Shown here: piece by piece, positions 18,135 to 27,594 of the stretch
How the letters are laid out: each line of letters begins with the position of its first letter
How positions within the stretch are numbered: the stretch's first letter is position 1
NCBI RefSeq assembly: GCF_026151205.1
Contig: NW_026971859.1
Span: forward strand, 1 to 27,594
From: Bolinopsis microptera
Lineage: Eukaryota > Ctenophora > Tentaculata > Lobata > Bolinopsidae
Direction: 5' to 3'
DNA: 27,594 bases
The notes under the pieces: generated by a model
Told to the model about the DNA's origin: nothing
Database searches by the model: none
What the model saw: only the letters and a program-made list of their open reading frames with translations
Made by a program: the position numbers and the translations under genes

Positions 18135-20909
18135 ATGCTAATAAACAGCATATTTTTCATCAATCATTCTGGGTAAGTTATTAACATTGAATTATTCACA
18201 GTTATACCATTTTCGTCTTATATTTAATAGTTTTTTCTTGGAAATGTTTGAGCTGTGACAAGATGTGACATGACCAATGCTGTTGCTAAAAATGCATTGT
18301 TAGATACTAGTGCAACATTTCTGTTTATTCTATTATTGCTCTGCGCTAATATTGTAATGTCCATACTCACTCTTTTCCAGAGACATATTTCTTGAGAAAC
18401 ATTGGAGATCTATAGTAAGCAGATCAGTTTGTGACCAGTTCTTTGATGCCCAGACTAAGGCAGTCACACCTGAAGATGTTCCCCCTATCATAACTGCAAA
18501 CAAAAACTATTTGATTAGTATTTACAGAGAGAAGATTTATCTGGTCGCAGTTACTCAAATGGAAGGTTTGCTTTGTTGTGTCAACAATTTTTCTTGACTT
18601 AGATGTATTTTATGGGTGCTGTAACATTTGCATTTGGTGTATTACTATTATTAATCTAGTTTTAGTTGCGTTACTGACAGCCACTTAGATAAAATACTAA
18701 CCCATATATAACTCATCCGAACCCACTTTTCAGTTCAACCATTATTTGTGATAGAGTTTATGCACAGAGTCATGGACACTTTTACTGAATACTTCGATGA
18801 GTGCACAGAGAGCGCTATTAAAGACAATATAATTGTTGTTTACCAGGTATGTCTCTGATTATACTACTAGACACTGCAGTTAAATGGACCTTAATTCATT
18901 ATCAAACAGTCTCTCTCACTGTTGTGTCATTTTCAAAGATCATTCAATGAGACTCTATATCAGATCACTGCTGTATCAGGTTACTAAATAATGTCTTCGA
19001 TAATATGTTTAAAAAACTGTGAATATTTAAATGGTTTGTAACAACATCTCAGAAACCATTGTATAAACCGACACTGAATTTTCAGCTACTAGAAGAAATG
19101 CTGGATAACGGGTTTCCCTTGGCTACAGAGCTAAATATTCTAACAGAGTTGATAAAACCACCAACAATCATCAATAAGGCTGTTTCAATGGTCACCGGCA
19201 AAGAAGGGTAAGTTTTAACTAATTGACTTGTCTGATTTAAAGTTGTTACGATTTTCAGCCAATCAAATGTTATTCTACAACAATTAAATCATTAAAATGA
19301 AATAATTATGTTGCACTTTTCTATCACATAAACCTACAAATTAGCGCCATGACTAACCCCAAATATTTGCAGCGTGAGCTCAGTATTACCAGGCTCCCAA
19401 CTCTCCAATGTTCCCTGGAGAAGACAAGGAGTAAAGTATGCTAACAACGAGGCTTACTTTGATTGTATAGAGGATGTGGATGCTATTATTGATGCTAACG
19501 GCACTGTCGTTTCTGCTGAAATTCATGGAAATGTAAGAAACCCGTCACCAGTCTGGAATCGTTATAAATATATAAATGTACTTAAAAATGATAATTCACG
19601 TGATAATTTTTGGTTACAATATGACTCATTATTATTGCTACAGTAGTTTACGCTAGATTATTACGATAACTAAAATAAGATAACAATGTAATCCCCTGCC
19701 CAGATAAACTGCAATGTGCACTTGTCCGGTATGCCAGATCTCAGTATGTCCTTCATAAACCCCCGATTACTGGACGATGTCTCCTTCCACCCCTGTGTCA
19801 GGTTGAAACGCTGGGAGAACGAGAAGATACTCTCTTTTGTTCCTCCTGACGGCTCCTTCGTTCTCATGAGTTATCATATCAGTACTCAAAAGTAAGTTAC
19901 TTACTGGTATACAGATATATTATAACTTATACTGACTGCTATAAAAACAATAATAGATCTGCCTTTTATCACTTAAGTTTAGTAAATTTTACGAAAATGG
20001 CCGACCACAAGTATGACATCGTACTACGACTGTTTCTGAGTTGAAATCTGTACTTAATTTATGTTTAAGAGATCATGACGGGCTCCAGCTCTGACATATT
20101 TTTCAGTCAAGTTGCGATTCCAGTGTATGTTAGAGCAATGATAAACTTTAAAGATGGTCAAGGAAAAGTGGACATTACTGTTGGACCCAAACAGACACTT
20201 GGAAAAACTGTTAGTTTAATTAAACTGCGTCACCACGCTATTTCATTCGAATAACTTAAGTCATAAGTTAGAATCGAGTCAACAAATTGGCGTGTCACCA
20301 AACTGGTGTGTTGGTGTTTTACCCAATTTTAAAATAAAGTTTACTAGTTATATAACATATTTAAATCCAGGTAGATAACGTAGTTATAACAGTGCCGATG
20401 CCGAAGGATGTGACGGGCTGCTCCATGACCACCTCTGTGGGCTCCTACACTTTTGACCCTAGCTCAAAACAGCTGAGATGGGATATCGGAAAAATACAAC
20501 CTCTTAAAGTTCCTACCATGAGGGGCACTGTAAGTCTACTTTTCAGCTGGTCACTTGATTAAGTTGTTCAGTTTACCCCTCCAGGGTCAATCTCTTATCT
20601 ACATCATTTCACCATTCAACAAATTCTTCATATATCTTAGACCAATGAATTTGATATGACTGAACCTTTTTTCAACATAAAAGTGTTTGTCTAAGATTTG
20701 TATAACTCTGTCCCCATCTTCAGTGTACAGCTCCAGCAGGCTCCCAATGTAAAGACGCGCACCCAACAATCCACGTGGACTTTAAGATAATGCAGTTAGC
20801 TGTGAGTGGACTGAAGGTGAACAGGTTGGATATGTTCAACGAGAATTACAAGCCATTTAAGGGGGTCAAGTACATCACTAAAGCGGGCAACTTCCAAGTT
20901 AGAACCTAA
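18135..20909 (+). CDS. AP3M1: AP-3 complex subunit mu (complete, nine exons)
   Basis: The medium chain of the AP-3 adaptor binds tyrosine-based sorting signals and helps route membrane proteins from endosomes or trans-Golgi to lysosomes and related organelles. Exons: 18135-18172, 18381-18565, 18734-18846, 19086-19207, 19373-19532, 19704-19891, 20107-20209, 20371-20529 and 20724-20909. All introns are GT-AG and the phases agree. The spliced CDS is 1254 bases, giving 417 residues; the human protein has 418. The N-terminal longin-type part starts MLINSIFFINHSGDIFLEKHW and includes LLEEMLDNGFPLATE. The mu homology domain starts near VPWRRQGVKYANNEAYFD and includes HLSGMPDLS, FHPCVRLKRWE, ITVGPKQTLGKT, GSYTFDP and SGLKVNRLDM, ending ITKAGNFQVRT. 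The first AATAAA after the stop is at 21456. Invertebrates usually have one such gene, equivalent to vertebrate AP3M1 and AP3M2 together. Confidence 0.96.
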
Positions 20910-20968
20910 CGTTGCGTGTTTAGTAGTGAGTAACAGTGGCCAGTGCTGTATGATGTATCGTAAAAGGT

Positions 20969-20994
20969 CACGTGATATGACGTCATATCACGTG
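20969..20994. promoter_or_regulatory. Perfect 26-bp palindrome: CACGTG - TGACGTCA - CACGTG
   Basis: The sequence reads CACGTGATATGACG and then its exact complement. A full CRE/ATF octamer (20978-20985) is flanked symmetrically by two E-boxes, with GTCACGTGAT on the left close to the lysosomal-gene E-box (CLEAR) consensus. It lies in the 3' UTR of AP-3 mu and 1.2 kb before PAN2. As RNA it would be a strong hairpin; as DNA it is a potential bZIP/bHLH site. Which, if either, matters cannot be read from the sequence. Confidence 0.6.
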
Positions 20995-22146
20995 TTTTAT
21001 GAAGCAAACTACAAGTTATGACCTATGGTGACATGAACTGAAATTTCTAAGACCGAACAAATTTTGTTCCCATCAACTAACTTGCTGACTGATGCTAGTT
21101 TCTCTTAAATGTTTCAACTTTTAATCCTTTAAACACACGAGTTAAATTATTACGACGGCGAATTCAGGATACTTAAATGCAATGCGATTCTTTAATTGTC
21201 ATTAACCACTTTTAGCAGTCGAAGTTGTCAAGTCATTTTATTCTAGACGTAGAATATCGCTTTAAAACTTAGAATGAATAACTAACAGCAGATAAAGTTT
21301 GCGCTTAAAGTAGCGATCGATGATTTGGGGTGATTGGACAGTCTGATGAACTGTTAGCTTCGTAGAATGACATGATTGATATTGGGAATGGGGTACCGAT
21401 TTGAGGCTAGATTGAAATATGGTTTTAAGTTTAAATTGTTTTTGTGGGCAGTGGGAATAAAACGATTTTTTCGGCTTCTTTGATATCTCTATCCTTGAAA
21501 TTGGATAGTGGATACATCCTTGCGTTAAGGCTCTTACAAACGATTTTAAAATCACAAATTAAGTTTGTCCTATGTAAGTTGTGACTTTAAAATACGATTT
21601 TAGTTATTCAAATATTTCGATGCTGAAGTATGATTCCGTTTTGATGTTACTGTGATAAACAGTTAAATTTGTGTCAATATTATATAATTTAACAGCTACA
21701 TAATGTAATGAAATTAGTCGAAAATGTTTTATATTGTATTGTTGAATGACTTAGATATGATTTAAATTCAATTCTATCGTGAGAAATATTAATGAACTTT
21801 ATTTTTGTTTCCTCAGCTGGTCTAGGAATTTTTATCGAATTGTGTTTTTCTCGGCTGTTCACATTTTATAGTTCTGACTTTTGATCTCAAATTCGTCAAA
21901 ACGACCCATTGATAAATCGAATTGTATCCTCTTTGACATCTAGTTTAACATTTGAACTTACAAAAATAAAAAAGTTTCCAATCATATAACAATATTCAGG
22001 AATGTAATCTGATAACTAAGCCATTTTAAATAATTAATTAACTAACCACTACTATGGGATAGCCACCGGGCAATGTGACCCTAACAGGACACCCCACTTC
22101 ACAACGCGTACCAGAAGAGAACCACCCCTAGCTCGCACGCGACAAC

Positions 22147-22155
22147 ATGACGTGA
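22147..22155 (+). promoter_or_regulatory. Two-codon upstream ORF before PAN2
   Basis: ATGACGTGA encodes Met-Thr-stop. It is followed by TAG and then the PAN2 ATG, all in one frame, so only three bases separate it from the main start. Such minimal uORFs can lower translation of the main frame. It also shows that no in-frame start lies further upstream in this exon. Confidence 0.5.
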
Positions 22156-22158
22156 TAG

Positions 22159-24887
22159 ATGAGCGAGCGACTGTTTGGGTTCACGCGCAGTGAGCTGGTC
22201 GAGCACCACGGCTGGGTTTCTGACGTCGTCTTCGACAACCAGCAGGTACGCACGTGTGTGTGGCGCGAGCGCAGGTAGGAAGACGTGAACATTTTATTGC
22301 ATGAGGATTACTCCAGCAGCGATATTATACTGCTACTCTCAATGACAATTCCTTAAGTTCAGACTTTAGCCTTGCTTTTGATCAGCACACTGACTGACTT
22401 CACGTTATTTTTTCACATCACGTGACCTATCACATGATCTCAGGAGTTAGTATGGGTAGCAGGACAGAAAGGTTATGTGACCAGCTACTATTCGTGTGGC
22501 TTACAACTCTACACTAAGTTCTTTGCTAATGACGAGGTTGTTCAGCTGATGCCTGTCCAGGCTGGCATACTCAGCTTGTCCTCCAACAGGCTCAACCTAC
22601 ACACACGACAGGTAATCAGCTAATTACATAATTAGTCAGCTTCATGATTAATCAATTAACTATGCAATTAGTTTGAAAAACTGTATCCGGAAAACTCTCC
22701 TGTGCTGTGCAGTGTTCGACGTTTCAGTGCCATACAATATACAACCTTATAAAGTCATAACTAATCGCCTAATATCTTAACTAATTAGTCACCACCACTC
22801 ATCTTCAGGGGTTGTCCCAGCACTCGTTCACCTCTCCCAACATGACCAAGATGTGCTGCATGTGCACGAACTCTAACTCTAACGATGTTCTGATTGGTGG
22901 CCACACTAAACACGTGACTAAGTACGATCTGGGTAAACAGAAAGTGGTTAACGAGATCGTGCTGGGAGATGCTGGGTGTGTCATCATCAGAGAGACCACC
23001 AGTCTTTGTTGTTTTGGTGAGTAGAAGCAAGGGGTGGGTGGGTTGGTGGGGAGAGGGGATGCACTGACCACATCGGGGTGGTGAAGGGGGTGCACTGACC
23101 ACATCGGTAATCGTTTTACTGAAGTTGATATTATGATAAGAAGATTATCAGGATATTGTGGCACGCCTTATCATACAATGTTAAACTGATATTTCATGAC
23201 GATAATGGCAGTGAAAAGTTAGAACTTTTTACTGGACGAAATAACTAAATAACTTGATAAAGAGTACACTGTACAGTTGCAGTGGTGCTCTTACTAAGTT
23301 TATAATGATACACTGGTGGTTTCAGTGTTCATTTGTTCAACGTATCAATCGTTTGAGACTGTTCTAGCTTCGCTGAATTTGTATTGAATTGGAGTTTACT
23401 TGTAACTGAATAAGATACGTGTACAATGTACAATGTACACACAATATTGTAATCTGTGAAAAACATGAACTCTTTCTGGATTTTATCAAATTCCATAATT
23501 TACGTCATAACCAAAGTTAGTTTTCACTACATTCTAATACCGCTGATTCAGGTTGTCCTGATGGAGATATAGCCCTGTACGATAAGAACACCTACAAGAA
23601 AGCCAGCAACATCCCCGCACATTCGGGCACCATCTCCGACTTTGACATCTGCGACAATCTCCTTGTATCCTGTGGGTTTGCGTCGCGCGGGAACGACATG
23701 TCCGTGAAGCGCTCACTGCTTGTGTACGATCTGCGCATGATGCGCAGCCTCAACGCAGTGCACTGCTCAATAGATCCGGTTCAGCTGAGGTTCATGCCCA
23801 TGTACCACTCACAGGTGAAACTCATTTTAACAAGAATTGCGCCCGTTGTTTCGTTTTGGCGGACGCTAGATTTCCATTTCACATTTACTATAAATTTAAG
23901 TATAAGCTCCAATCAGCTCACTTCAGTCTTCATGATAATAATATTGATAAATTATGCATTAAGTACAGGAAACACTTGAAATTAAGTTCAATTGCCAAAG
24001 AACTTAACTTGTAAAGCAAAGAACTTAAATTGTAAGCAAAGGTAAACTATACTCGTGTACACATCAATATACACTACGCGTGCCACGTACAAATTGGGCT
24101 TATAACCTAATATTATACATTATATCGTATACATTAAAACACAGTTGCGCCGCGCATTCATAGATCACAGGCTATCTATACATCACATCTCCGCAAGCAA
24201 TTCTCGCGCGCTCAACTTTTATGTTGCATGGTTACTAACGGAAGGAACACGACATACTCAGACCCACCTACTGCAATCTCCAAAATCCACGTTTTTCTGC
24301 AAAAACGTCCATTCGTAACCTTTCACTATTGCCTTTTTTCAAAAGGGTGAAAAGGAAAAAATAGTTGTCAGTGGGATCGGACCGAAACGGTCACTCCCAA
24401 CTGGGATTCGAACTCAGGCCGACAAAACTTGAAGCTATTCTTTTAACAAGAATCTCGTACCAGATTAGAGTCTTTACACCTCTCCCAGTACACAATTTAG
24501 CAGATACTCTAGTTCTAATGATTATCCTGAACTTGGCTAGTATATATGAAATATTTGACATGGAGTTGTAGGGTGAGTTATGTGCCTCGCCGGGCTAAAG
24601 TAGTGGATGTCCTTGCTGTACGGCAAGTTAAACAAGGAACTGAAACTACTAGGTTCCGTACAGACTCAACTCTGCACCCATGTCAATATGTTCATTATAT
24701 GCAAGCCTCTTGATTTATAACCAAGTAATTTTGTTCAGGTCCTGATCGCATCACAGTCCGGGCAGTTCCAACAGCTGGAAGTAACAGCAACCCTTCCTCA
24801 GAACAAGTATTTGTTTGAGGTGGATTTAGCGGGTAGTTACTGTAATGCCATCGACCTTTCCTCCACATCTAAAGCTCTAGGTTAGTG

Positions 24888-24942
<55 letters not shown>

Positions 24943-27594
24943 AAGATTGAGTCAGTGACCCAAGTGAAATCAAAGATGGCTTCAAAGATGCTGTAAGTGT
25001 AATGCCAATTTCAATGATTCTGAATCTAAGATTAACATCAACTACAAAACCATTTCCCCTTTTCAGCAATCGGAGACTCATCAGGAGTGTTACACTTACT
25101 AGCGTCTCAAGAAGGAACAGCTTTTAACTCCTTCTCACAACCCACATACTTCCCTACAGAAAACATGCTCAACTTCCCCAAAGTCAATGTTAGTTTAAAT
25201 GTTCTTACAGTTCAGTCAGTTTCAAGGACAATCAAGGTTTACAATTATTTTAAAAGGGACTCTTAACTGTAGGCGGATTCGAAATTTAATCTAAATGGTA
25301 ACATGGCGCTTGATCTTAGATGACGTCACATCTCATCACGTGACGTCACTTAAACTCTTATAATCCTTCCGTTCAAGTAGTACCTTCTCTACAGATAGAC
25401 GACTACAATTTCCCGCTGGCAACTGTCCCGATGCCTCACGCAACAGAGAGACTATTGAGCGAATGGCCCCCAGAGTTCAACAGAACCGGAGATCGAAGGA
25501 CAAAACCCATTGACCCTGAGATACTCCGCAATATGAAGATGGTAAAATTTTATCTTTCACTTTTTCTTATCTTTATTTCCCTAAGTATCCTTATCTCTTT
25601 CTCTTCCCTCCTTTTGATAACATCAGTATGGAGCCAGACCAGAGTCTGTTATATATTTCAACCAATCTGCAAACATGAATAAAATCAGTTAACAATATAA
25701 TAGTCTGGTGAATATTGACGTTATAAATTTCAGGTTGGGTTTGTCGGTGGCTACTCACCCAATCCGCATAACATGTACAAGAACACTATACCATACGATC
25801 TAAACTTACAGCGGGTTGAAGAGCTGAAGAAGAGAGAGGAAGTTGTCACCAATATACCCAGGGTAACGTTATTTTTCACTTTCACTTTCACTTTGATTCC
25901 CAGAGCTTGTTCTACAGGACATAAAAGCTCTTTGGTACGGTTTCCATTCTAATATTGTATCGAAGTTTCCCCACGTGTTATAGCATAACTAAAGAATAAA
26001 GATCTAATTCCAATTTCTAGGTTTATCAGAGAATAGACGTAGATCCCACATCCCTGACGGACTCAGAACTCCACAATTACAACAGAACTAAATTTAGCGT
26101 CTTCTACAACAACAAGGGGAATACTTACATCTGTACTGTCTTACAGGTAACATTTTGTGGCGTCACTGCATGAATATGACGTCACTAATCGTACCGCGTG
26201 ACAGGTTATCGTTTGACATTAATACGTCTTAGCTAATAGTAATATTTAGAAAACAAACAAATACTATAGTACGAATTGAATTGGGTAATATTATGATCTA
26301 TTTATGGCGTAATATATTCGATAATAAATTACTAACATTATTAAATATTTCAGATGCTGTATTACCTGGAGCCGATAGCACTAGCCCTTAAATCCCACAT
26401 CTGCCAGAATACTGGATGCTTGGCTTGCGAGCTGGGGGTCCTCTTTTACACGCTTGATGTCTCTGATGATAAGATCACTGACATCGACAGTTTTATTCAG
26501 GTATCTCCACTCAATCTTCACTGAATCTGACCCAAAAGACGACTGTTAATTAATTTGACGTTCACAATTCACATTCTGATTTAATTTATTAAGATTAAAA
26601 ATGATATAATTAGCAGTACATGGTTTTTACGTTCCTCCCTCCCCACAACACTCCCTCCGCAGGCGTTTGAGCAGCAGCCAGCAGCGAAGTACCAGGACTG
26701 GCAGCTGTACGAACGTCACCACGAGAAGAAGGATTACTTACAACTGCCCCAGAGTTTACTAACTTTCTTACTCAGACACCTGCACGAGGAGATACTGAGA
26801 CCTCCCCAACCTACCAGCGCTATCTACCTTACTTTCGGCAGCAAGGTAAGAGGGCTGTGACGTCATGTCACGTGGTGTGTGACGTCATTTCACAAGGTGT
26901 GTGACGTCATGTCACTTGGTGTATGACGTCATGTCACTTGGTGTATGACGTTATGTCATGTCACATAATTGGTATGGGGTTGCGAAAGCGCCCAAGTCAG
27001 AGTTTTTCATCTTACTCATCGAAAATCGCAAATTTAATCCGTGTTTTTAATTTTGTTCTAATAAAACGTCTCTACAAATAATTTGACCTAATTTGGACAG
27101 CGGTAAACACTATATTTGAATCAAATCACCCAGTTTTTGTTTCCCTCATATTCATATTATAGATGACGTGAGTTAACCATGTTCCGTGCTACATACCAAT
27201 ATTACAGGTAGGACACAGGACAACATGTGCCACGTGTCAACAGTCTTGGTACAATAAACCGAGCATCAACCTCACCTACTCCCTCGATTATCCCAGAGAG
27301 GCTGGTGTCAAGATCACATTCGTTGACGTACGTTTATTTACTTTTAGTTAGTCGAAGATACGGTTTCAAGAAAGATTATCATGTCGAATTTTTAAATATT
27401 TATTTAATAATTATAAACATTTGGATACCCAAACTTCCTAAATGAGTGGAACTACCGAAGCTAAATTTGTAAAAAGATTAACATTAACGGTCACGTTTAA
27501 CCTTTGTGCAGTTGTTAAAGAGGACGATGCAAGCAGAGAACACAACACGACACATCCTTTGTAACCGTTGTGGCAACTACACACCCTGTAGGAC
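22159..27594 (+). CDS. PAN2: PAN2, poly(A)-specific ribonuclease subunit (5' part, thirteen exons, right end cut)
   Basis: PAN2 is the catalytic subunit of the cytoplasmic PAN2-PAN3 deadenylase, which starts shortening of mRNA poly(A) tails. Exons: 22159-22245, 22444-22611, 22809-23016, 23552-23814, 24739-24880, 25067-25188, 25395-25541, 25734-25862, 26021-26146, 26354-26500, 26663-26845, 27208-27327 and 27512 onward. All introns are GT-AG with consistent phases, giving about 641 residues. Exons 1-6 form the WD40 propeller (LVSCGFASR, VYDLRMMRSL, LRFMPMY). Exon 7 and the start of exon 8 match the linker (LLSEWPPEF, DPEILRNMKMVGFVGGYSPNP). Exons 9-13 start the pseudo-ubiquitin-hydrolase domain: GNTYICTVLQMLYYLEP aligns with the protease Cys box, with Thr at the catalytic Cys position, as expected for an inactive domain. 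Zinc-type Cys pairs are CATC and CNRC. The rest of this domain and the C-terminal DEDD nuclease lie beyond the window. In-frame stops just before 22159 support the start, unless a spliced upstream exon exists. Confidence 0.93.
24340..24487 (-). mobile_element. tRNA-derived SINE candidate in PAN2 intron 4
   Basis: On the minus strand, 24487 to about 24394 can be folded as a degenerate tRNA. The D-arm-like CTC...GAG has GG in its loop. The anticodon-arm stem is ATTCT/AGAAT, followed by a long variable region. The T arm is CTGAG-TTCGAAT-CCCAG with the invariant TTCGAAT loop (24401-24418), a good B box. The acceptor stem is not preserved. A non-tRNA body follows, with ACCGTTTCGGT and a T/C-rich stretch near 24340-24365. 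The long variable region suggests a Leu- or Ser-type ancestor. Boundaries are approximate and no second copy is in the window. Confidence 0.4.
24885..24944 (+). repeat. (GTGAAA)10 hexanucleotide repeat next to a splice donor
   Basis: Ten perfect units begin four bases into PAN2 intron 5, directly after the donor GTTA. Three units of the complement, (TTTCAC)3, occur at 25874-25891 in intron 8, again shortly after the donor (25863). Confidence 0.95.
25321..25348. promoter_or_regulatory. Paired TGACGTCA sites with an E-box in PAN2 intron 6
   Basis: Two perfect CRE/ATF octamers start at 25321 and 25341, exactly 20 bases apart, the second overlapping CACGTG (25337-25342). A further octamer lies at 26177 in intron 9. 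Function is unknown; the spacing of about two helical turns is noted as seen. Confidence 0.45.
26858..26967 (+). repeat. 22-bp tandem array, each full unit with TGACGTCA, in PAN2 intron 11
   Basis: Units start at 26858, 26880, 26902, 26924 and 26946. The first four each begin with a perfect TGACGTCA, followed by TTCAC or GTCAC, then GGTGT. The fifth is altered (TGACGTTA) and decays. The array starts 12 bases after the exon 11 donor. It could be a chance minisatellite or a cluster of bZIP sites. Confidence 0.85.

Larger units (their letters stand above)
20910..22158. other. Intergenic region between AP-3 mu and PAN2
   Basis: It holds the 3' UTR of the first gene (AATAAA at 21456 and 21965) and the 5' region of PAN2. 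A 26-bp palindrome lies 60 bases after the stop codon. No other gene is seen; a minus-strand open frame at 21262-21555 has no recognisable motif. The last 120 bases before PAN2 are GC-richer than the rest. Confidence 0.5.

Noticed and set aside
19374-19646. A separate 90-residue protein
   Set aside because: It is AP-3 mu exon 5 (19373-19532) read on into the following intron.
22785-23164. Minus-strand open frames overlapping PAN2 exon 3
   Set aside because: They are shadows of a well-supported exon and a GC-skewed stretch after it.
24869-25081. Minus-strand frame with FTFTFT repeats
   Set aside because: It is a translation of the (GTGAAA)10 microsatellite.
18135-27594. AP-3 mu and PAN2 as an operon-like pair
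   Set aside because: They are in the same orientation but 1.25 kb apart, with a poly(A) signal candidate between them and no visible spliced-leader acceptor evidence.

Overview
The window is animal (metazoan) nuclear DNA: two genes whose exons are joined by standard GT-AG introns, surrounded by non-LTR retrotransposons in AT-rich DNA. I recognise the genes as the mu subunit of the AP-3 adaptor (18135-20909, complete, nine exons) and the poly(A) nuclease subunit PAN2 (from 22159, thirteen exons visible, running off the right edge). The mix of CR1/Jockey-like LINEs, an R4/Dong-like LINE and moderately conserved genes fits an invertebrate, possibly a cnidarian. The species cannot be fixed from the sequence alone.

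Layout. 1-2050: non-coding, with old repeats and two copies of a very short inserted sequence flanked by direct repeats. 2050-3905: 5'-truncated, frame-broken CR1/Jockey-type LINE. About 4345-6500: a second, different CR1-like LINE, carrying a third copy of the short insert in its reading frame. 6500-7983: no recognisable gene. 8002-13140: an apparently full-length LINE with a restriction-like endonuclease (R4/Dong-like) inserted in a TAA microsatellite. It has a 5'-terminal HDV-like ribozyme fold, a structured 5' UTR, one intact ORF and a 3' UTR built of four hairpin-bearing repeats. 13141-15900: debris of other elements. 15901-16642: a short inverted copy of the same element's 3' end, also in an ATT/TAA tract. 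16643-18134: nothing recognised. 18135-27594: the two host genes, both on the + strand.

The host genes have unrelated jobs: AP-3 mu sorts cargo to lysosomes and related organelles, while PAN2 starts mRNA poly(A) shortening. Their non-coding DNA is strongly enriched in perfect TGACGTCA sites, often next to CACGTG, including one perfect 26-bp palindrome and a 22-bp tandem array. The most interesting items are the ribozyme-headed element with its repeated 3' UTR hairpins, and the family of 57-123 bp insertions with target-site duplications.
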